From: Tridacna crocea
Lineage: Eukaryota > Mollusca > Bivalvia > Cardiida > Cardiidae
Reading direction: 5' to 3'
DNA length: 64,000 bases
Assembly: GCA_943736015.1 (NCBI GenBank)
Contig: OX031058.1
Span: 16,951,001-17,015,000, forward strand
Shown: positions 21,243 to 31,516 of the stretch, in pieces
How positions within the stretch are numbered: position 1 is the stretch's first letter
Layout: the number at the start of each line of letters is the position of its first letter
Notes under the pieces: model-generated
The model's database searches: none
What the model was told of the DNA's origin: nothing
The model's input: only the letters and a program-made list of their open reading frames with translations
Translations under genes and position numbers: made by a program

Positions 21243-21499
21243 TTAACCCTTTACCAAACAAGATCATAATTTAACCCATTACCACACAATCCCTGCTTCT
21301 GACGACCCTGAGAAAGAAGCCTTTAGAAAACATTGTGGGAAAAGGAGAAAATGCTGGTAACCAACATTTTCTCCTTTTCCCACAATGTTTTCAACCCTTT
21401 ACAAAACAAATTTCAAATTTTCAGTCACATTTATTTTGTCATCTGTAATAGCTCTCAATTTGGACCAGTCTAATATTTTGTCGTTTGGTAAAGAGTTAA
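21243..21499 (+). mobile_element. PB-A MITE (21271-21499) preceded by a 27-bp PB-A end fragment
   Basis: TTAACCCTTTACCAAACAAG at 21243 is a bare left end. A second left end, TTAACCCATTACCACAC, starts at 21271 and the element runs to GTCGTTTGGTAAAGAGTTAA. Hairpin nearly intact (GGTAACCAACATT). Confidence 0.88.
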
Positions 21500-21729
21500 C
21501 TCTTTACCACACAATCCCGACTTTTAACGACCCTGAGAAAGAAGCCTTGTGAAAACATTGTGAGAAAAGGAGAAAATGCTGGTAACCAGCATTTTCTCCT
21601 TTTCCCACAATGTTTTTTTTTCTTCCCTTTCCAAAAGCAATTTCAAATATTCAGTCACTTTGATTTTGTCGTCTGCAAATGCTTTCAATTTGGACCAGTC
21701 TAAAATTTTGTCGTTTGGGAAAGGGTTAA
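21496..21729 (+). mobile_element. PB-A MITE, sharing TTAA with previous copy
   Basis: Starts at the TTAA that ends the previous copy. GTCGTTTGGGAAAGGGTTAA right end. A T-run (CAATGTTTTTTTTTCTTCCC) expands the right hairpin shoulder. Confidence 0.92.
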
Positions 21730-21751
21730 ATCACCTTGAGGAAGAAATTTA

Positions 21752-21949
21752 TCAACCCTGTACCACACAATCCTGAGTTTTAATGACCCTGAAGAAGACC
21801 CTAGTAACCAGCATTTTCTCTGGTCCCACAATGTTTTCTTTTCAGTCAAATGCAGAAATCACTCACTCTATAAACAACATTTAATTTCATGTCTGCAAAT
21901 ACTTTCAGTTTGTTCAAGTTCAAAATTTTAATGTATGGTAAAGAATTAA
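21752..21949 (+). mobile_element. PB-A MITE, left hairpin arm deleted
   Basis: Left TSD TCAA; CCCTGTACCACACAATCC to ATGTATGGTAAAGAATTAA. GAAGAAGACCCTAGTAACC shows loss of the left arm. Confidence 0.8.
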
Positions 21950-22291
21950 AAGCATTGTCGGAAAAAGAAAAATCTCTTAGAAAATGCATTTTATACTTAT
22001 CAGAGTTCACTTGTCTCAGTATTGAATTTGTCATCTGCAGAATTTTTCATTTGTCTTTTCAGAAAGGGATGAAGGTCTGGAATAAACATCTTCTCTCATT
22101 GTTATTTTTTTTGTCGGTGAAATAAAAATTGACTGGAGTGTAATCAAGATTTAATGGCCAGACTCACATGTGTGCTGCATGCCAAATTAAAAATTGATGC
22201 ACTCAGATTATTTGTCTTCCAGCCATTGCCTTGTAATGCAATACAGCAGTTTTTTGACCCTTTAACACTCTACCAAGTTAACATTTGTTTT
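21950..22291. other. Unclassified
   Basis: No gene or repeat recognised. Confidence 0.3.
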
Positions 22292-22430
22292 AATGAATGA
22301 ATGAATGAACAAACCAACCACCAAACCAACCAACCAAACAAACTACGAGGAAACCAACAAATGAACTAAAGAATGGACCGACTATAGAATGAATGAATGA
22401 ATGAATGAATGAATGAATGAAAGAAAGAAG
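22292..22430. repeat. GAAT/GAAA and AACC simple repeats
   Basis: Three TGAA(T) units, then AACCAACC/AAACCAACC runs, then eight GAAT units changing to GAAAGAAA. A minus-strand open frame here (HSFIHSFIHS) is just the microsatellite translated. Confidence 0.95.
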
Positions 22431-22964
22431 GAAAATGTGATAATGTGATCTTTTTTCAAGAATATTTTTACCTTTCAAAAAGTAATCCAATCATTGAAAT
22501 AATTTTTATTTTCTTATCCACATAACAGGCAGGTCCAGAAAATTGCATTTTTTTTAATCAAAATATCGAAAGTATTTAAAGAAAAATCAAAATGAGGTTC
22601 AAATGATGGTATTGGTCCTTGAAAGGATACAAATATGGTGGGAAAAGCTGCTTAGCAATAATTGACCAGCATTTCATCTCTTTGACAATTTTTGGTTGAG
22701 GTTTTGTTTCTTAAACTATCTGCTTGTTTGAAAAATCTAAAGTAAGTACTACTGGATTTTCACTAAAACACATTTTTCCATGAGCAAATATTTTACAATG
22801 AATAATGCTAAAGAAAAAACTAATAAGAGTAGTTCCGCAATAAATCTCTGACTAGCTTTAATATAGATAAAAGCGTTCTGTTGTAAAAGAAGTTAAGAAC
22901 CTTCATCACTCAATAACAATGCCCCATAAACACTTCAAGCTTTAACTCCAGCATGAAATTTAAG
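22431..22964. other. Unclassified
   Basis: AT-rich; no coding or repeat signal recognised. Confidence 0.3.
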
Positions 22965-23100
22965 CTTGGTCGAAATGGAAAATTTTTGCAGAAAACAAAT
23001 TATATATAAATCAAAACACAAATTATTTCTATGAAAATGTAGGAACATTTTAGGAAAAGAAGAAAATGCTGGTTACCAGCATTTTCTTCTTTTCCTTTAA
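22965..23100 (-). mobile_element. PB-A remnant
   Basis: Intact inner hairpin GCTGGTTACCAGC with AAGAAGAAAATG/CATTTTCTTCTTTTCC, but both ends lost. Confidence 0.65.
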
Positions 23101-23491
23101 AGGTGGCCCTTCAGATTTTTGGGCGAAAATTTTACAAGAACACAAAAAAAATCATCCTTATACTCCAAAAGCCTTACAATTTTCATTCATAAAACCCCAG
23201 TAGTCAAAAACCATCTGACAACATGAGAAATTAGAGATTTACTACAGCCCAGGTCGACACCAACGGGAAACACGGTCTATTTTTACATAAGCAACTCGCT
23301 CATTTACACACCGGAAATGTACAGATGAAGCTTCAAACATAGCATCGAAAGAAGACAGTATGGAAAATAATTACATGTTTGTTATGTTATGGAATTTTTA
23401 GAGTCATTAGTCACTTAACATTCCCACAATGTGTTTTTTTTTAATTTTTGGTGGGAAATCTAAAAATAGCTTAAAGAGGCTACATAGCCTT
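23101..23491. other. Unclassified
   Basis: Includes a short less AT-rich stretch (23245-23340) with CpGs. No exon can be defended. Confidence 0.3.
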
Positions 23492-23720
23492 TTAACCCAT
23501 TACCTCACGAGAAAAATTTGGACAGGTTCAAATTGAAAGCATTTGTAGACGACAGAATAAAGGTAACTGAAAAATTGAAATTTGTTCTGGGAAGGGTAGA
23601 AAACCCTGTGGGAAAAGGAGAAAATGCTGGTTACCAGCATTTTCTCCTTTTCCCACAGTGTTTTCAAAAGGCCTCTTTCTCGGGGGCGTCAAAAGTAGGG
23701 ATTGTGTGGTAATGGGTTAA
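23492..23720 (-). mobile_element. PB-A MITE, full length, CATTACC subtype
   Basis: TTAACCCATTACCTCAC to GTGTGGTAATGGGTTAA; both ends carry the CATTACC/GGTAATG variant; GGGGGCGTCAAAAGTAGGG; perfect GCTGGTTACCAGC hairpin. Confidence 0.93.
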
Positions 23721-24180
23721 GGGAATACCATAATTTTTTTTTTTTGTAATTATGTGATTCTTAATTATTGATGATTTGAATTGTTTTTCTTTTATATAAA
23801 TTTCAGTGATATATATATTTCTTACTTTGTTGGCATGTGAAAATTCTAAATACCCACCTTTAATGTTGTCAATACTTCATTTTCAGGGTCATTTTAAGTT
23901 GTAATTGTGTTGTACTAGGTTCAATTAACATGTCACACATGAAACCTTTCAGATCACACTAAAGTGCCTTTCAAATCTGTTACTGCCTTAGCGGCCACAA
24001 AACGTGCAGTCTGATCTTTGATCTACACTGTCTGCCTTGCTGAGACATTTTGAATACTAACAAGCTTGGCATTGCAATTATGAAGGACAAATTAGGAGAA
24101 TGAGGTGCTCCTTGGATTTATTCTAGGCTATAACTCTTTACAAAATGACAACATTTTAGACTTCTACCAAAATTAATGAT
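23721..24180. other. Unclassified with small repeats
   Basis: Half of a GATCAGACTGCACA palindrome (GTGCAGTCTGATCTTTGATC and CTACACTGTCTGCC, 24005-24040) and a PB-A end fragment (TTTACAAAATGACAACATTT, 24135-24165). Confidence 0.5.
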
Positions 24181-24412
24181 TTAACTCTTTACAAAACAAC
24201 AAAATTATAGACTGGTCCAAATTGAAAGCATTTGCACACCACAAAATAGAGGTGACTGAAAAATTGAAACTTGTTTTGAGAAAGATAGAAAACATTGTGG
24301 GAAAAGAAGAAAATGCTGGTTACCAGCATTTTCTCCTTTTTCCACAATGTTTACAAAAGGCTTCTTCTTTCTCGGGGTTGTTAAAAGTTGGGATTGTGCG
24401 GTAAAGAGTTAA
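24181..24412 (-). mobile_element. PB-A MITE, full length
   Basis: TTAACTCTTTACAAAAC to GTGCGGTAAAGAGTTAA; hairpin centre GCTGGTTACCAGC; right arm CTTCTTTCTCGGGG. Confidence 0.92.
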
Positions 24413-24443
24413 ATGATCTTGCAGAAAAGGGTCAGGGTTAAGA

Positions 24444-24672
24444 TTAACCCATTACTACACAATCCCTACCTTTGACGCCCCTGAAAAAGAGGCCTTTAGA
24501 AATCATCGTGGGAAAAGGAGAAAATGCTGGTAACCAGCATTTTCTCCTTTTCCCACAATGTTTTCTAACCTTCACAGAACAAATTTAAAATTTTCAGTCA
24601 CATTTTTTTTGTCGCCTGCAAAGTCTTTCAATTTGGACCAGTCTAAAATATTGTTGTTTGGTAATGGGTTAT
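24444..24672 (+). mobile_element. PB-A MITE, CATTACC subtype
   Basis: TTAACCCATTACTACAC to TTGTTTGGTAATGGGTTAT; TTTGACGCCCCTGA arm; perfect GCTGGTAACCAGC hairpin. Confidence 0.92.
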
Positions 24673-24805
24673 AAGTCATCACAGAATCAAAAAGTTTATT
24701 TTTAAACTCTCGATCTTTTATGAAACTCTAATCCCTCTGCACTTAGGGGCAGCTAAATGCATTTCTGCAGGCAGTAGCAAGATCAGAATGCACTAAACAA
24801 GCTCT

Positions 24806-24821
24806 CCCCCCCCCCCCCCCC
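24806..24821. repeat. C16 homopolymer
   Basis: Sixteen consecutive C followed by GCGC, at the border of the adjacent TTCATGAA repeat. Its length may be unreliable in an assembly. Confidence 0.9.
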
Positions 24822-24829
24822 GCGCAAAA

Positions 24830-25020
24830 AGTAGTTCTTGAGTTCATTTTCAGTTCATGAAGTGTTCTTGAACTATCCAAGAACAGGTAGAACAATTCTT
24901 GAACTGTCAGGTGGTATTTCGTGAACTGGTGGTTCATGAACTCCATGTTAATGAACTATTACTAACAGTTCATGAAATAGACCCTGACATCAGTTCAAGA
25001 ACTGATTATTCTTGAACAAT
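24830..25020. repeat. TTCATGAA-family repeat
   Basis: Border CGCGCAAAAAGTAGTTCTTG matches, inverted, the AAGAACTACATTTTGC border at 26582; GTTCATGAA and GTTCAAGAAC octamers fill it. Confidence 0.6.
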
Positions 25021-25060
25021 TTGGACCAGTCTAAAATTTTGTTGTTTGGTAAAGAGTTAA
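25021..25060 (+). mobile_element. PB-A right-end fragment
   Basis: TTGGACCAGTCTAAAATTTT through TTTGGTAAAGAGTTAA, directly joined to the TTCATGAA repeat, which seems to have replaced the rest. Confidence 0.75.
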
Positions 25061-25064
25061 ATAT

Positions 25065-25296
25065 TTAACCCATTACTACACAATCCCTACTTTTGACAAC
25101 CCTGAGAGAGAAACCTTTAGAAAACATTGTAGGAAGAGGAGAAAATGCTGGAAACCAGCATTTTCTCCTTTTCCCACAGTGTTTTCTATCCTTCACAAAA
25201 CAAATACAAATTTTTAGTCACCTTTATTTTAATGTCTGCAAATGCTTTCGAATTGGATGAACGTAAGTAAAATTTTGTCGTTTGGTAATGAGTTAG
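25065..25296 (+). mobile_element. PB-A MITE, CATTACC subtype
   Basis: TTAACCCATTACTACAC to GTCGTTTGGTAATGAGTTAG; hairpin centre GCTGGAAACCAGC (one central change); right arm has a small ACGTAAGT insertion. Confidence 0.9.
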
Positions 25297-25644
25297 GTGG
25301 TACCATTCTAATGGAAAACAGCTATTTCCACTATAATAGTATCCTAAAAAAGTTGCTATGATAGAAAATGAGAATTATTGTACTACTATGACATAGCCAC
25401 TTTTTCCATCTAAGAATTATCAATTATAATTCTACGCCATTCTATTCTCATTACAAAAGGAGACAAAAATTACCTCCCTTTTCTGAAAAATAACAAAATA
25501 TCAACAAATAATTTCAAGAAGGACATAAAATGAATTTCTGGTCAGTTAGAAATGTGCGAAATACATAGCAGTATAAATCCTTATTTATCAACTAATAAGA
25601 AATTTCATTTCATGTTGAGCTACAAGCATCAGGATGGTAATACC
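25297..25644. other. Unclassified
   Basis: GATAGAAAATGAGAATTATT (about 25361) and AGAATTATCAATTATAATTC (about 25413) give weak self-complementarity; no gene seen. Confidence 0.3.
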
Positions 25645-25873
25645 TTAACCCATTACCACACAATCCCTACTTTTGACGCCCCCGAGAAAGAAGCCTTTTG
25701 AAAATACTGCGGGAAAAGGAGAAAATGCTGGTAACCAGCATTTTCTCCTTTTCCCACTGTGTTTTCTACCCTTCCCAGAACAAATTTTAGTTTTTCAGTC
25801 ACCTTTATTTTGTCGTCTGCAATTGCTTTCAATTTGGACCAGTCTAAAATTTTCTCGTGTGGTAAAGAGTTAA
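25645..25873 (+). mobile_element. PB-A MITE, full length
   Basis: TTAACCCATTACCACAC to CTCGTGTGGTAAAGAGTTAA: the left end is the CATTACC variant, the right end the GGTAAAG variant. Perfect hairpin. Confidence 0.93.
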
Positions 25874-25934
25874 ACCACTTTCAGTCTTGCAAATTTGCAG
25901 ATATTTATTGTAAGGGGATTAACACAATTCATAA

Positions 25935-26243
25935 ACAAGCCGATATAGCTCAGTAGGTAGAGAGTAGGACTCGTGAACACAATGATTCTGGTCACTACAG
26001 GTTGTGGGTTTGAATCCCCGACTGGCCAACTAAAATTGCTAATCGTCTTTCAGATGAGACGTTAAACCGAGGTCTCATGTGATGGTGCTATATGCAGAAC
26101 ACGTCAAAGAACCAGGCAAAGCTCTCAGTAGTTTCGACCTGTACTATCCTTGCACTATCCCCTGTAACAACTAACCGTCTTCTGGGGGCGTGGCTCAGAT
26201 GGACAACCAGTAGTGATGATAAATAAACAAAAATAACCTACCT
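25935..26243 (+). mobile_element. Complete tRNA-derived SINE of the V-SINE type
   Basis: A-box TAGCTCAGTAGGTAGAG and B-box GGGTTTGAATCCCC form a tRNA-like head. The core contains GATGAGACGTTAAACCGAGG followed by CACGTCAAAGAACCAGGCA, the conserved central domain I recognise from V-SINE-group elements. The 3' end is AT-rich (AAATAAACAAAAATAACC). Perfect 13-bp duplications ACACAATTCATAA lie at 25922-25934 and 26244-26256, the mark of L1/RTE-type retroposition and a fairly recent insertion. Confidence 0.9.
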
Positions 26244-26390
26244 ACACAATTCATAACAGTATTCAGTTACATCATGGTATACCCACTAATTTCTTTCCAA
26301 GCTACTTGCTGCTGCAACCTAACTGAATAAAGGTAACTGAAGGATTGGGGTTTATGATCCAAGGTTTTCTTGTAGGAAAATGTTCGAGAC

Positions 26391-26600
26391 GCAACCATTT
26401 CATGAACTTTGATTCATGCAACTGATTAAGAGCTGTTATTCATAAACAGTTCATCAATTGTTCATGAACAGTTCATTGAACCAAAACAAAGGTTCATGAA
26501 CAAAATAGTTCCTGAATCAACCATTTGCTGTTCATGGGATTGTTCATGAACTGTCATTCAAGAATTGTTCATGAATTCAAGAACTACATTTTGCAGGGGA
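26391..26600. repeat. TTCATGAA-family repeat
   Basis: Spaced GTTCATGAA octamers between CGCAACCATTTCATGAAC and TTCAAGAACTACATTTTGC, ending GCAGGGG (inverse of the CCCCTGC border). Confidence 0.65.
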
Positions 26601-26602
26601 AC

Positions 26603-26805
26603 TTAACTCTGCCAGATAACAAAATACTACAACTGTTGAAAGAAAGATATTAGCAGACTACAAATTAAATATCATTCAACAGGACTGGTGACATTTGTCA
26701 TGGAGAGGGGAGGAGTGGTGGTGGAAAAAAGAAAAATTTGGTTACCCTCATTTTCTCTTATTGCCAAAACTTTTCAAAAATGGGTATCTCAAGGTCATCA
26801 AAACA
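26603..26805 (-). mobile_element. PB-A MITE, decayed
   Basis: TTAACTCTGCCAGATAAC start; hairpin reduced to GGTTACCCTCATTTTCTCTT; right end missing. Confidence 0.6.
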
Positions 26806-27440
26806 GAATAGAAATGTTTACTGAGCTAGATAACACACATGAAAATAAGTACTTTAGTGAAAAACCAACCTCAAATTGAGTATCAGTCAGTCTTTTATCC
26901 TTGGTGCTAATTTACCGGCAGATCAGAACGTAAAACCTCTCAAGAAAGAGGACTGTTTAAAGTTTTTGTCTGTTTAATCACTGCAAACACTGATTAATCC
27001 AATACAGAAAACACATTGATCTGAAAATTCTGACAATTTTTTTTCTACTATCATGAAATCCACGACTTCTCAAGAATTACTTCCAGTTTCTACATCCAAT
27101 ATAATAAAGCTGCTGAATTTTAAACTCTTACAACATTACATGTTAACTGAATAACAATAATAATCTATCAATAACAGAATCTTTTATAGCCTAAAAAAAG
27201 AGAGTTTAATTATCAATCATAAAATGTAACAATTCCAGCAAAAGGGATCCAATACTACATGGAGACTGTATCAAGCCTCACTGTGTGAAGAACTCACTCA
27301 GACAGTGACAGTATAGAAGGTTTTGTCTGGCTCCCCCTCCCACATTGCCACCTCTCCATCAGCCCACCAGAGAGATAATCACCCATCATTTTATCTGTCA
27401 CCCAGCATCAACCTTCTTTTTACTTTTGAATAAATTTAGT
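26806..27440. other. Unclassified, no gene seen
   Basis: Nothing I can assign. Confidence 0.3.
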
Positions 27441-27765
27441 TCAGCCTATTACCAAACCATCCCTTGGTTTAAAGACCCCAAAAAATGGCTTTTGGAATCA
27501 TTTTTCTGAAAAATAATGCTTGGTAACAGTGATTTCTCTTTTAACCCTTTACCAAACCCTGGTTTTTACGACCTTGAGAAAGAAGCCTTTTGAAAACATT
27601 GTAGGAGAAGGAGAAAATGCTGGTAAACAGCATTTTCTCCTTTTCCCACAATGTTTTCTACCCTGCTGGAAACGATTTTTAATTTTTTAGTTATGTTCAT
27701 TTTGTTGTCTGCAATTGCTTTCAATTTGGACCAGTCTAAAGTTTTGTCATTTGGGAAAGGGTTAA
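27441..27765 (+). mobile_element. PB-A fragment (27441-27540) joined to full PB-A MITE (27541-27765)
   Basis: The fragment keeps ATTACCAAACCATCCCTTGG and half a hairpin. The full copy runs TTAACCCTTTACCAAAC to GTCATTTGGGAAAGGGTTAA, with a 4-base deletion in CAAACCCTGG, a CTGCTGGAAAC arm and centre GCTGGTAAACAGC. Confidence 0.87.
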
Positions 27766-28010
27766 GAACATGTCTGTTGTACTTTTTCAAAGACAATTTT
27801 TTCATTCGAGTCACATCAGCAAACTTATAGCAATACACAAACAACTGAATTTTATTTTCTTAACTACAATACAGTTAGTGCAGCAGAATGGTGCATAAAC
27901 ACTGCACACAATTTGTCGCGACTCTAGCACAGTCACATGTTGACGTCTTCAGCATGCTGATCCAGAACATTGCCATCACATGTAATGTTATTGCTTAGTT
28001 TGTTCTATAT

Positions 28011-28239
28011 TTAACCCTCTACCACACAATCCCTACTTTTGACGCCCCTAAGAAAGAAGCCTTTTGAAAACACTTTGGGAAAAGGAGAAAATGCTAGTAA
28101 CTAGCATTTTCTCCTTTTCCCAGAGTGTTTTCTACCCTTCTCAGAACAAATTTCTATTTTCTAGTCACCTTTATTTTGTGGTCTGCAAATGCTTTCAATT
28201 TCGACCAGTCTAAAATTTTCTCGTGTGGTAAAGAGTTAA
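28011..28239 (+). mobile_element. PB-A MITE, full length
   Basis: TTAACCCTCTACCACAC to CTCGTGTGGTAAAGAGTTAA. Compensated hairpin centre: GCTAGTAACTAGC instead of GCTGGTAACCAGC, and AACACTTTGGG facing CCAGAGTGTTTTC. Confidence 0.92.
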
Positions 28240-28441
28240 CCCTGTACCACACAATTCCGACTTTCATCAACCTCGAGAAAGAAGCCTTTTGAAAACAGTG
28301 TGGGAAAAGGAGAAAATGCTGGTGTGACCAACTGATAATCTGTGACAGAAAATTTTATGTATTGAGTTACATACAATTTGTATTCTGCAAATGCTTTGAA
28401 CATGGTCAAGGCCAAATTTCTTGTCATTTGGGAAGCGTTAA
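28236..28441 (+). mobile_element. PB-A MITE sharing TTAA, right hairpin arm lost
   Basis: Starts on the TTAA of the previous copy; GAGAAAATGCTGGTGTGACC shows the right arm replaced; ends GTCATTTGGGAAGCGTTAA. Confidence 0.85.
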
Positions 28442-28495
28442 GGAGAAGGCACAGGTTAAATCAGTTAAGGCCAATTTCTGTATCATTGACAAGTT

Positions 28496-28733
28496 ATTCC
28501 TTCAGCACACAATCCCATGTTTAAACGACTCTGGAGAAGAAAGCACTGTGGAAAAAAAAGAAAATGCTAGTAGCATTTTCTTCCTTTCCTACATCCTTTC
28601 TTGTCGACCCATTAACCCTTTCCCTTTCCCTCCAGAATGAATGCACTCGCAGAAGACAAAATAAATGACTCAAAAATTGAAATTAGTTTCCAGCAGGGAT
28701 ACAATGTGGAAAAAGGAGAAAATGCTGGTTTCC
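28496..28733. mobile_element. Two PB-A remnants (+ then -)
   Basis: 28496-28605 keeps CACACAATCCC and a shortened hairpin AAAATGCTAGTAGCATTTTC. 28640-28733 keeps AGACAAAATAAATGACTC to GAAAATGCTGGTTTCCAG, cut off by a G-rich tract (28733-28750). Confidence 0.6.
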
Positions 28734-28805
28734 AGGGGGGGAGGGGGGAGGGTTTTGACCATTCTCGAGTCTGATCCAAATCCACCATTGCTCTGTACTT
28801 GCCTT

Positions 28806-29047
28806 TATCTCTTTACCAAACAACAAATTTTGTCCAATTTTGTCCAAAATTTGTCCAACAACTTGGAAGCATTATTTTGCACACGACAAAACAAATTTGA
28901 CTTGAACATTAGAACCTGACTTTTGACAAGTAGGAAATAATATGGAAAAAGGAGAAAATAATGTTAACCAGCGTTTTCTCCTTTTCGCACACTGTTTTCA
29001 GAAGACTCATGATCATTAAAATCAGGGATTGGTTGGTAAAGGGTTAA
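28806..29047 (-). mobile_element. PB-A MITE with expanded left arm
   Basis: CTCTTTACCAAACAACAAAT to TTGGTTGGTAAAGGGTTAA. TTTTGTCCAA is repeated three times in the left arm, lengthening the copy. Confidence 0.8.
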
Positions 29048-29100
29048 AGAGTGGGAAGCTGCAGAGAAAATGAAGACATCAAGGTAAGGCAGCATAGGTC

Positions 29101-29135
29101 ATTCAGTCTGATCTTGAACCTACACTGTCTGCCAC
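29101..29135. repeat. Half of the GATCAGACTGCACA palindrome
   Basis: CAGTCTGATCTTGAACCTAC followed by ACTGTCTGCC. Confidence 0.55.
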
Positions 29136-29213
29136 TTTTCATTATATAGACCAAAACAACCTTGTCATGGTAATATACCGAATGATTTTCTTCATGCTTC
29201 TACAAATGACCAT

Positions 29214-29442
29214 TTAACCCATTACCACTCAATCCCTACTTTTGATGCCCTTGGAAAAGAAGCCTTTTGAAAACATTGTGGGAAAAGAAGAAAATGCTGG
29301 TAACCAGCATTTTCTCCTTTTCCCACAATGTTTTCTACCTAATCAATAAACAATTGCACCATTTTAGCCACACTAAAATTGTCAGCTGCAAATGCTTTCA
29401 ATTTGGACAGAGCTAAAATTTTGTCGTCTGGTAAAGGGTTAA
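29214..29442 (+). mobile_element. PB-A MITE, full length
   Basis: TTAACCCATTACCACTC to GTCGTCTGGTAAAGGGTTAA; perfect hairpin; right arm ACCATTTTAGCCACACTAAA differs from most copies. Confidence 0.92.
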
Positions 29443-29885
29443 TAAATTCATTACAATGGCCTTATTACAGCTTCTTATAAATTGTTACTCTCCTCAGTGA
29501 TATAACAAGTTAGGCCTTTCTGTACTTAGAATTCTTAGAATATACATCGATTTATTTGGCAGTCTAAGAGAAGGTCGTAAGTAAATATGGGACATTGACT
29601 CACAGTGTACTTACATCTAGTGTTTCAAAGGAAATAATACTATATTCCCACAATCCATTGCATGGTTATAATAGTGAGAAGGAAATGCATGTTTTCATTG
29701 GAATCTCGTTCAAAGTAATTTTATCAATAGGCAACATCCGGGGATAAAAGGCAAAACTGTGAACAATTACTTGGATAATGAATTGACTCAATCTAATTGT
29801 TTCCTGAATAACACTTTGCTGTACATGCAATATTTCTAATTTAGCCAATAGACTGTGCGAACTGTTTCCAAAACAATTACATGGT
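29443..29885. other. Unclassified, no gene seen
   Basis: A minus-strand open frame (29920-29666) has no family signature. Confidence 0.3.
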
Positions 29886-30088
29886 TCATCAATATTGAGA
29901 AAGAATGCTTCCGATTGCATCGTGGTTAAAGGAAAAAACGCTTGTCACTAACATTTTCTCCTTCTCCCACAATGTTTCCTGACTTTTGACAAGTAAGTCC
30001 CATCATCTTAGCCACACTGGTTTTGATATCTGAAATTATACTCTCAAATGAGACAAGTCTAAAATTTTATCATTCGGTAAAGAGTTCA
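29886..30088 (+). mobile_element. PB-A MITE, 5'-truncated and diverged
   Basis: From TCAATATTGAGAAAGAATGC to CATTCGGTAAAGAGTTCA; arm CATCTTAGCCACACTGG relates it to the copy at 29214. Confidence 0.7.
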
Positions 30089-30096
30089 GGGAGACA

Positions 30097-30325
30097 TTTA
30101 CTCTTTGCAAAACGACAACATTATAGACAGGTCCAAATTGAAAGCATTTGCAGACGATAAATTAAAGATGGCTCAAATAGCATAATTTGTCCTGTATAGA
30201 GTAGGAAAAATTGTGGGAAAAGGAGAAAATGCTTGTTACCAGCATTTTCTCCTTTTCCCACAATTTTTTCTAAAGGCTTCTTTCTCAGGGTCGTTAAAAG
30301 TCCGGATTGTGTGGTAAAGAGTTAA
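30097..30325 (-). mobile_element. PB-A MITE, full length
   Basis: Left TSD TTTA; ACTCTTTGCAAAACGACAAC to GTGTGGTAAAGAGTTAA; centre GCTTGTTACCAGC (one arm change). Confidence 0.9.
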
Positions 30326-30430
30326 AGCCACCACACTGCTGTGTTTTCGTCACAAAGCAGACCATGTGGAAAGCATGGTTGCAAAAATGATACATTATTT
30401 TTCCAAAGCTATCCAGATGATTCTTGGATA

Positions 30431-30529
30431 TGTATTCACCAACCATTCCTTAGAACATTGTCAGTATTATAAATGCCACAATTTTCTAGATTTACAAAGT
30501 AATATGACTTAATATGATTGGCTAAATCA
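30431..30529. mobile_element. Left half of CCAATCA palindromic MITE, interrupted by PB-A
   Basis: TATTCACCAACCATTCCTTA to ATATGATTGGCTAAATCATT matches the left half of 9756-9951. It stops exactly at a PB-A TTAA; the right half does not resume after 30748. Confidence 0.65.
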
Positions 30530-30748
30530 TTAACCCATTACCATACAATCCCTATTTTGACGTACCTGAAAAAGAAGCCTTTAGAAAACATTGTGGGAAA
30601 AGAAGAAAATGCTGGTAACCAGCATTTTCTCCTTTTCCCACAATATTTTCTACCCTTCACAAAACAAATTTCAAATTTTCAGTCACTTTTATTTTGTCGT
30701 GCTTTAATTTGTACCAGTCTAAAATGTTCTTGTGTGGTAAATCATTAA
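30530..30748 (+). mobile_element. PB-A MITE, CATTACC left end
   Basis: TTAACCCATTACCATAC to TTGTGTGGTAAATCATTAA; perfect hairpin GCTGGTAACCAGC; ~10 bp missing in the right arm (GTCGTGCTTTAATTTG). Confidence 0.9.
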
Positions 30749-31063
30749 ACATTTTGGAAAAGTACCATGGCTTATTATTGCCTAAACCATTTGGTTAAGC
30801 AAGATTTGAATTGCATATCCGGTGTAGGTCTGGTAACCTTGTTCTAAATAAGATTCAGCAAAATCAAATTCTTGGTGCCAAATGGAGTTTGAGTGACAAC
30901 CATGTTAAAAAAAAAAAAACGTCAAGGGGACCCAGATTGCTTCAGACAATTTCTTCTGAAATCAGCACATTTCATCTGCTATTAAATTTTTATCTTCAGG
31001 GGATTTCATGAAATTGGGAGTCCAAAAAAATATGACCCTGCCTCAGCAATAAAATGCCTGTCT
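30749..31063. other. Unclassified
   Basis: An A12 run at 30908-30919; no gene or repeat assigned. Confidence 0.3.
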
Positions 31064-31292
31064 TTAACCCTTTACAAAAAAATCCCAACTATTAATGACC
31101 CTGAGGAAGAAGCGTTTTGAAAACATTGTAGGAAAAGTAGAAAATACCAGTAACAAGCATTATCTCCTTTACCAATAATGTTTTCAACCCTACCAAAGGC
31201 AGCAATCATCAATGTAGCAACATTTAATTTGTCATTTGCTAATGATTTCATTTTGGTGCAGTCCAAAATGTTGTCGTTTGGTACTGAGTTAA
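31064..31292 (+). mobile_element. PB-A MITE, diverged
   Basis: TTAACCCTTTACAAAAAAAT to GTCGTTTGGTACTGAGTTAA; hairpin decayed (ATACCAGTAACAAGC). Its right TTAA is shared with the next element. Confidence 0.85.
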
Positions 31293-31516
31293 CCCTGTAC
31301 CCCTAAGGCATTTCTATGGTATCTCTAATTGACCCTGACTAACAGCAAGGATGAAGCCGTTTCATATGAGTATATGACACATTTTGATAGTGTACAAAAC
31401 ATTGTGGCAAAAGGTGAAATTGCTCGTAACGAGCAATTTCACCTTTTGCCACAATGTTTTCCAAAGGCTTCTACAAGCAATGCGTAGAAATGAGTATCTG
31501 TGGAGTAAAGGGTTAA
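31289..31516 (-). mobile_element. PB-B MITE
   Basis: TTAACCCTGTACCCCTAAGG to GTGGAGTAAAGGGTTAA. Hairpin AAAACATTGTGGCAAAAGG ... CCTTTTGCCACAATGTTTTC with centre GCTCGTAACGAGC is perfect. Arms (GACCCTGACTAACAGCAAGG, CTACAAGCAATGCGTAG) are unrelated to PB-A. Confidence 0.9.

Noticed and set aside
22290-22490. Minus-strand open frame with HSFIHSFIHS
   Set aside because: Direct translation of a GAAT microsatellite.
24806-24821. C16 run as a functional element
   Set aside because: A homopolymer at a repeat border with likely length error; nothing else supports function.
25940-26015. Functional tRNA gene
   Set aside because: It is the head of a 309-bp SINE with target duplications.
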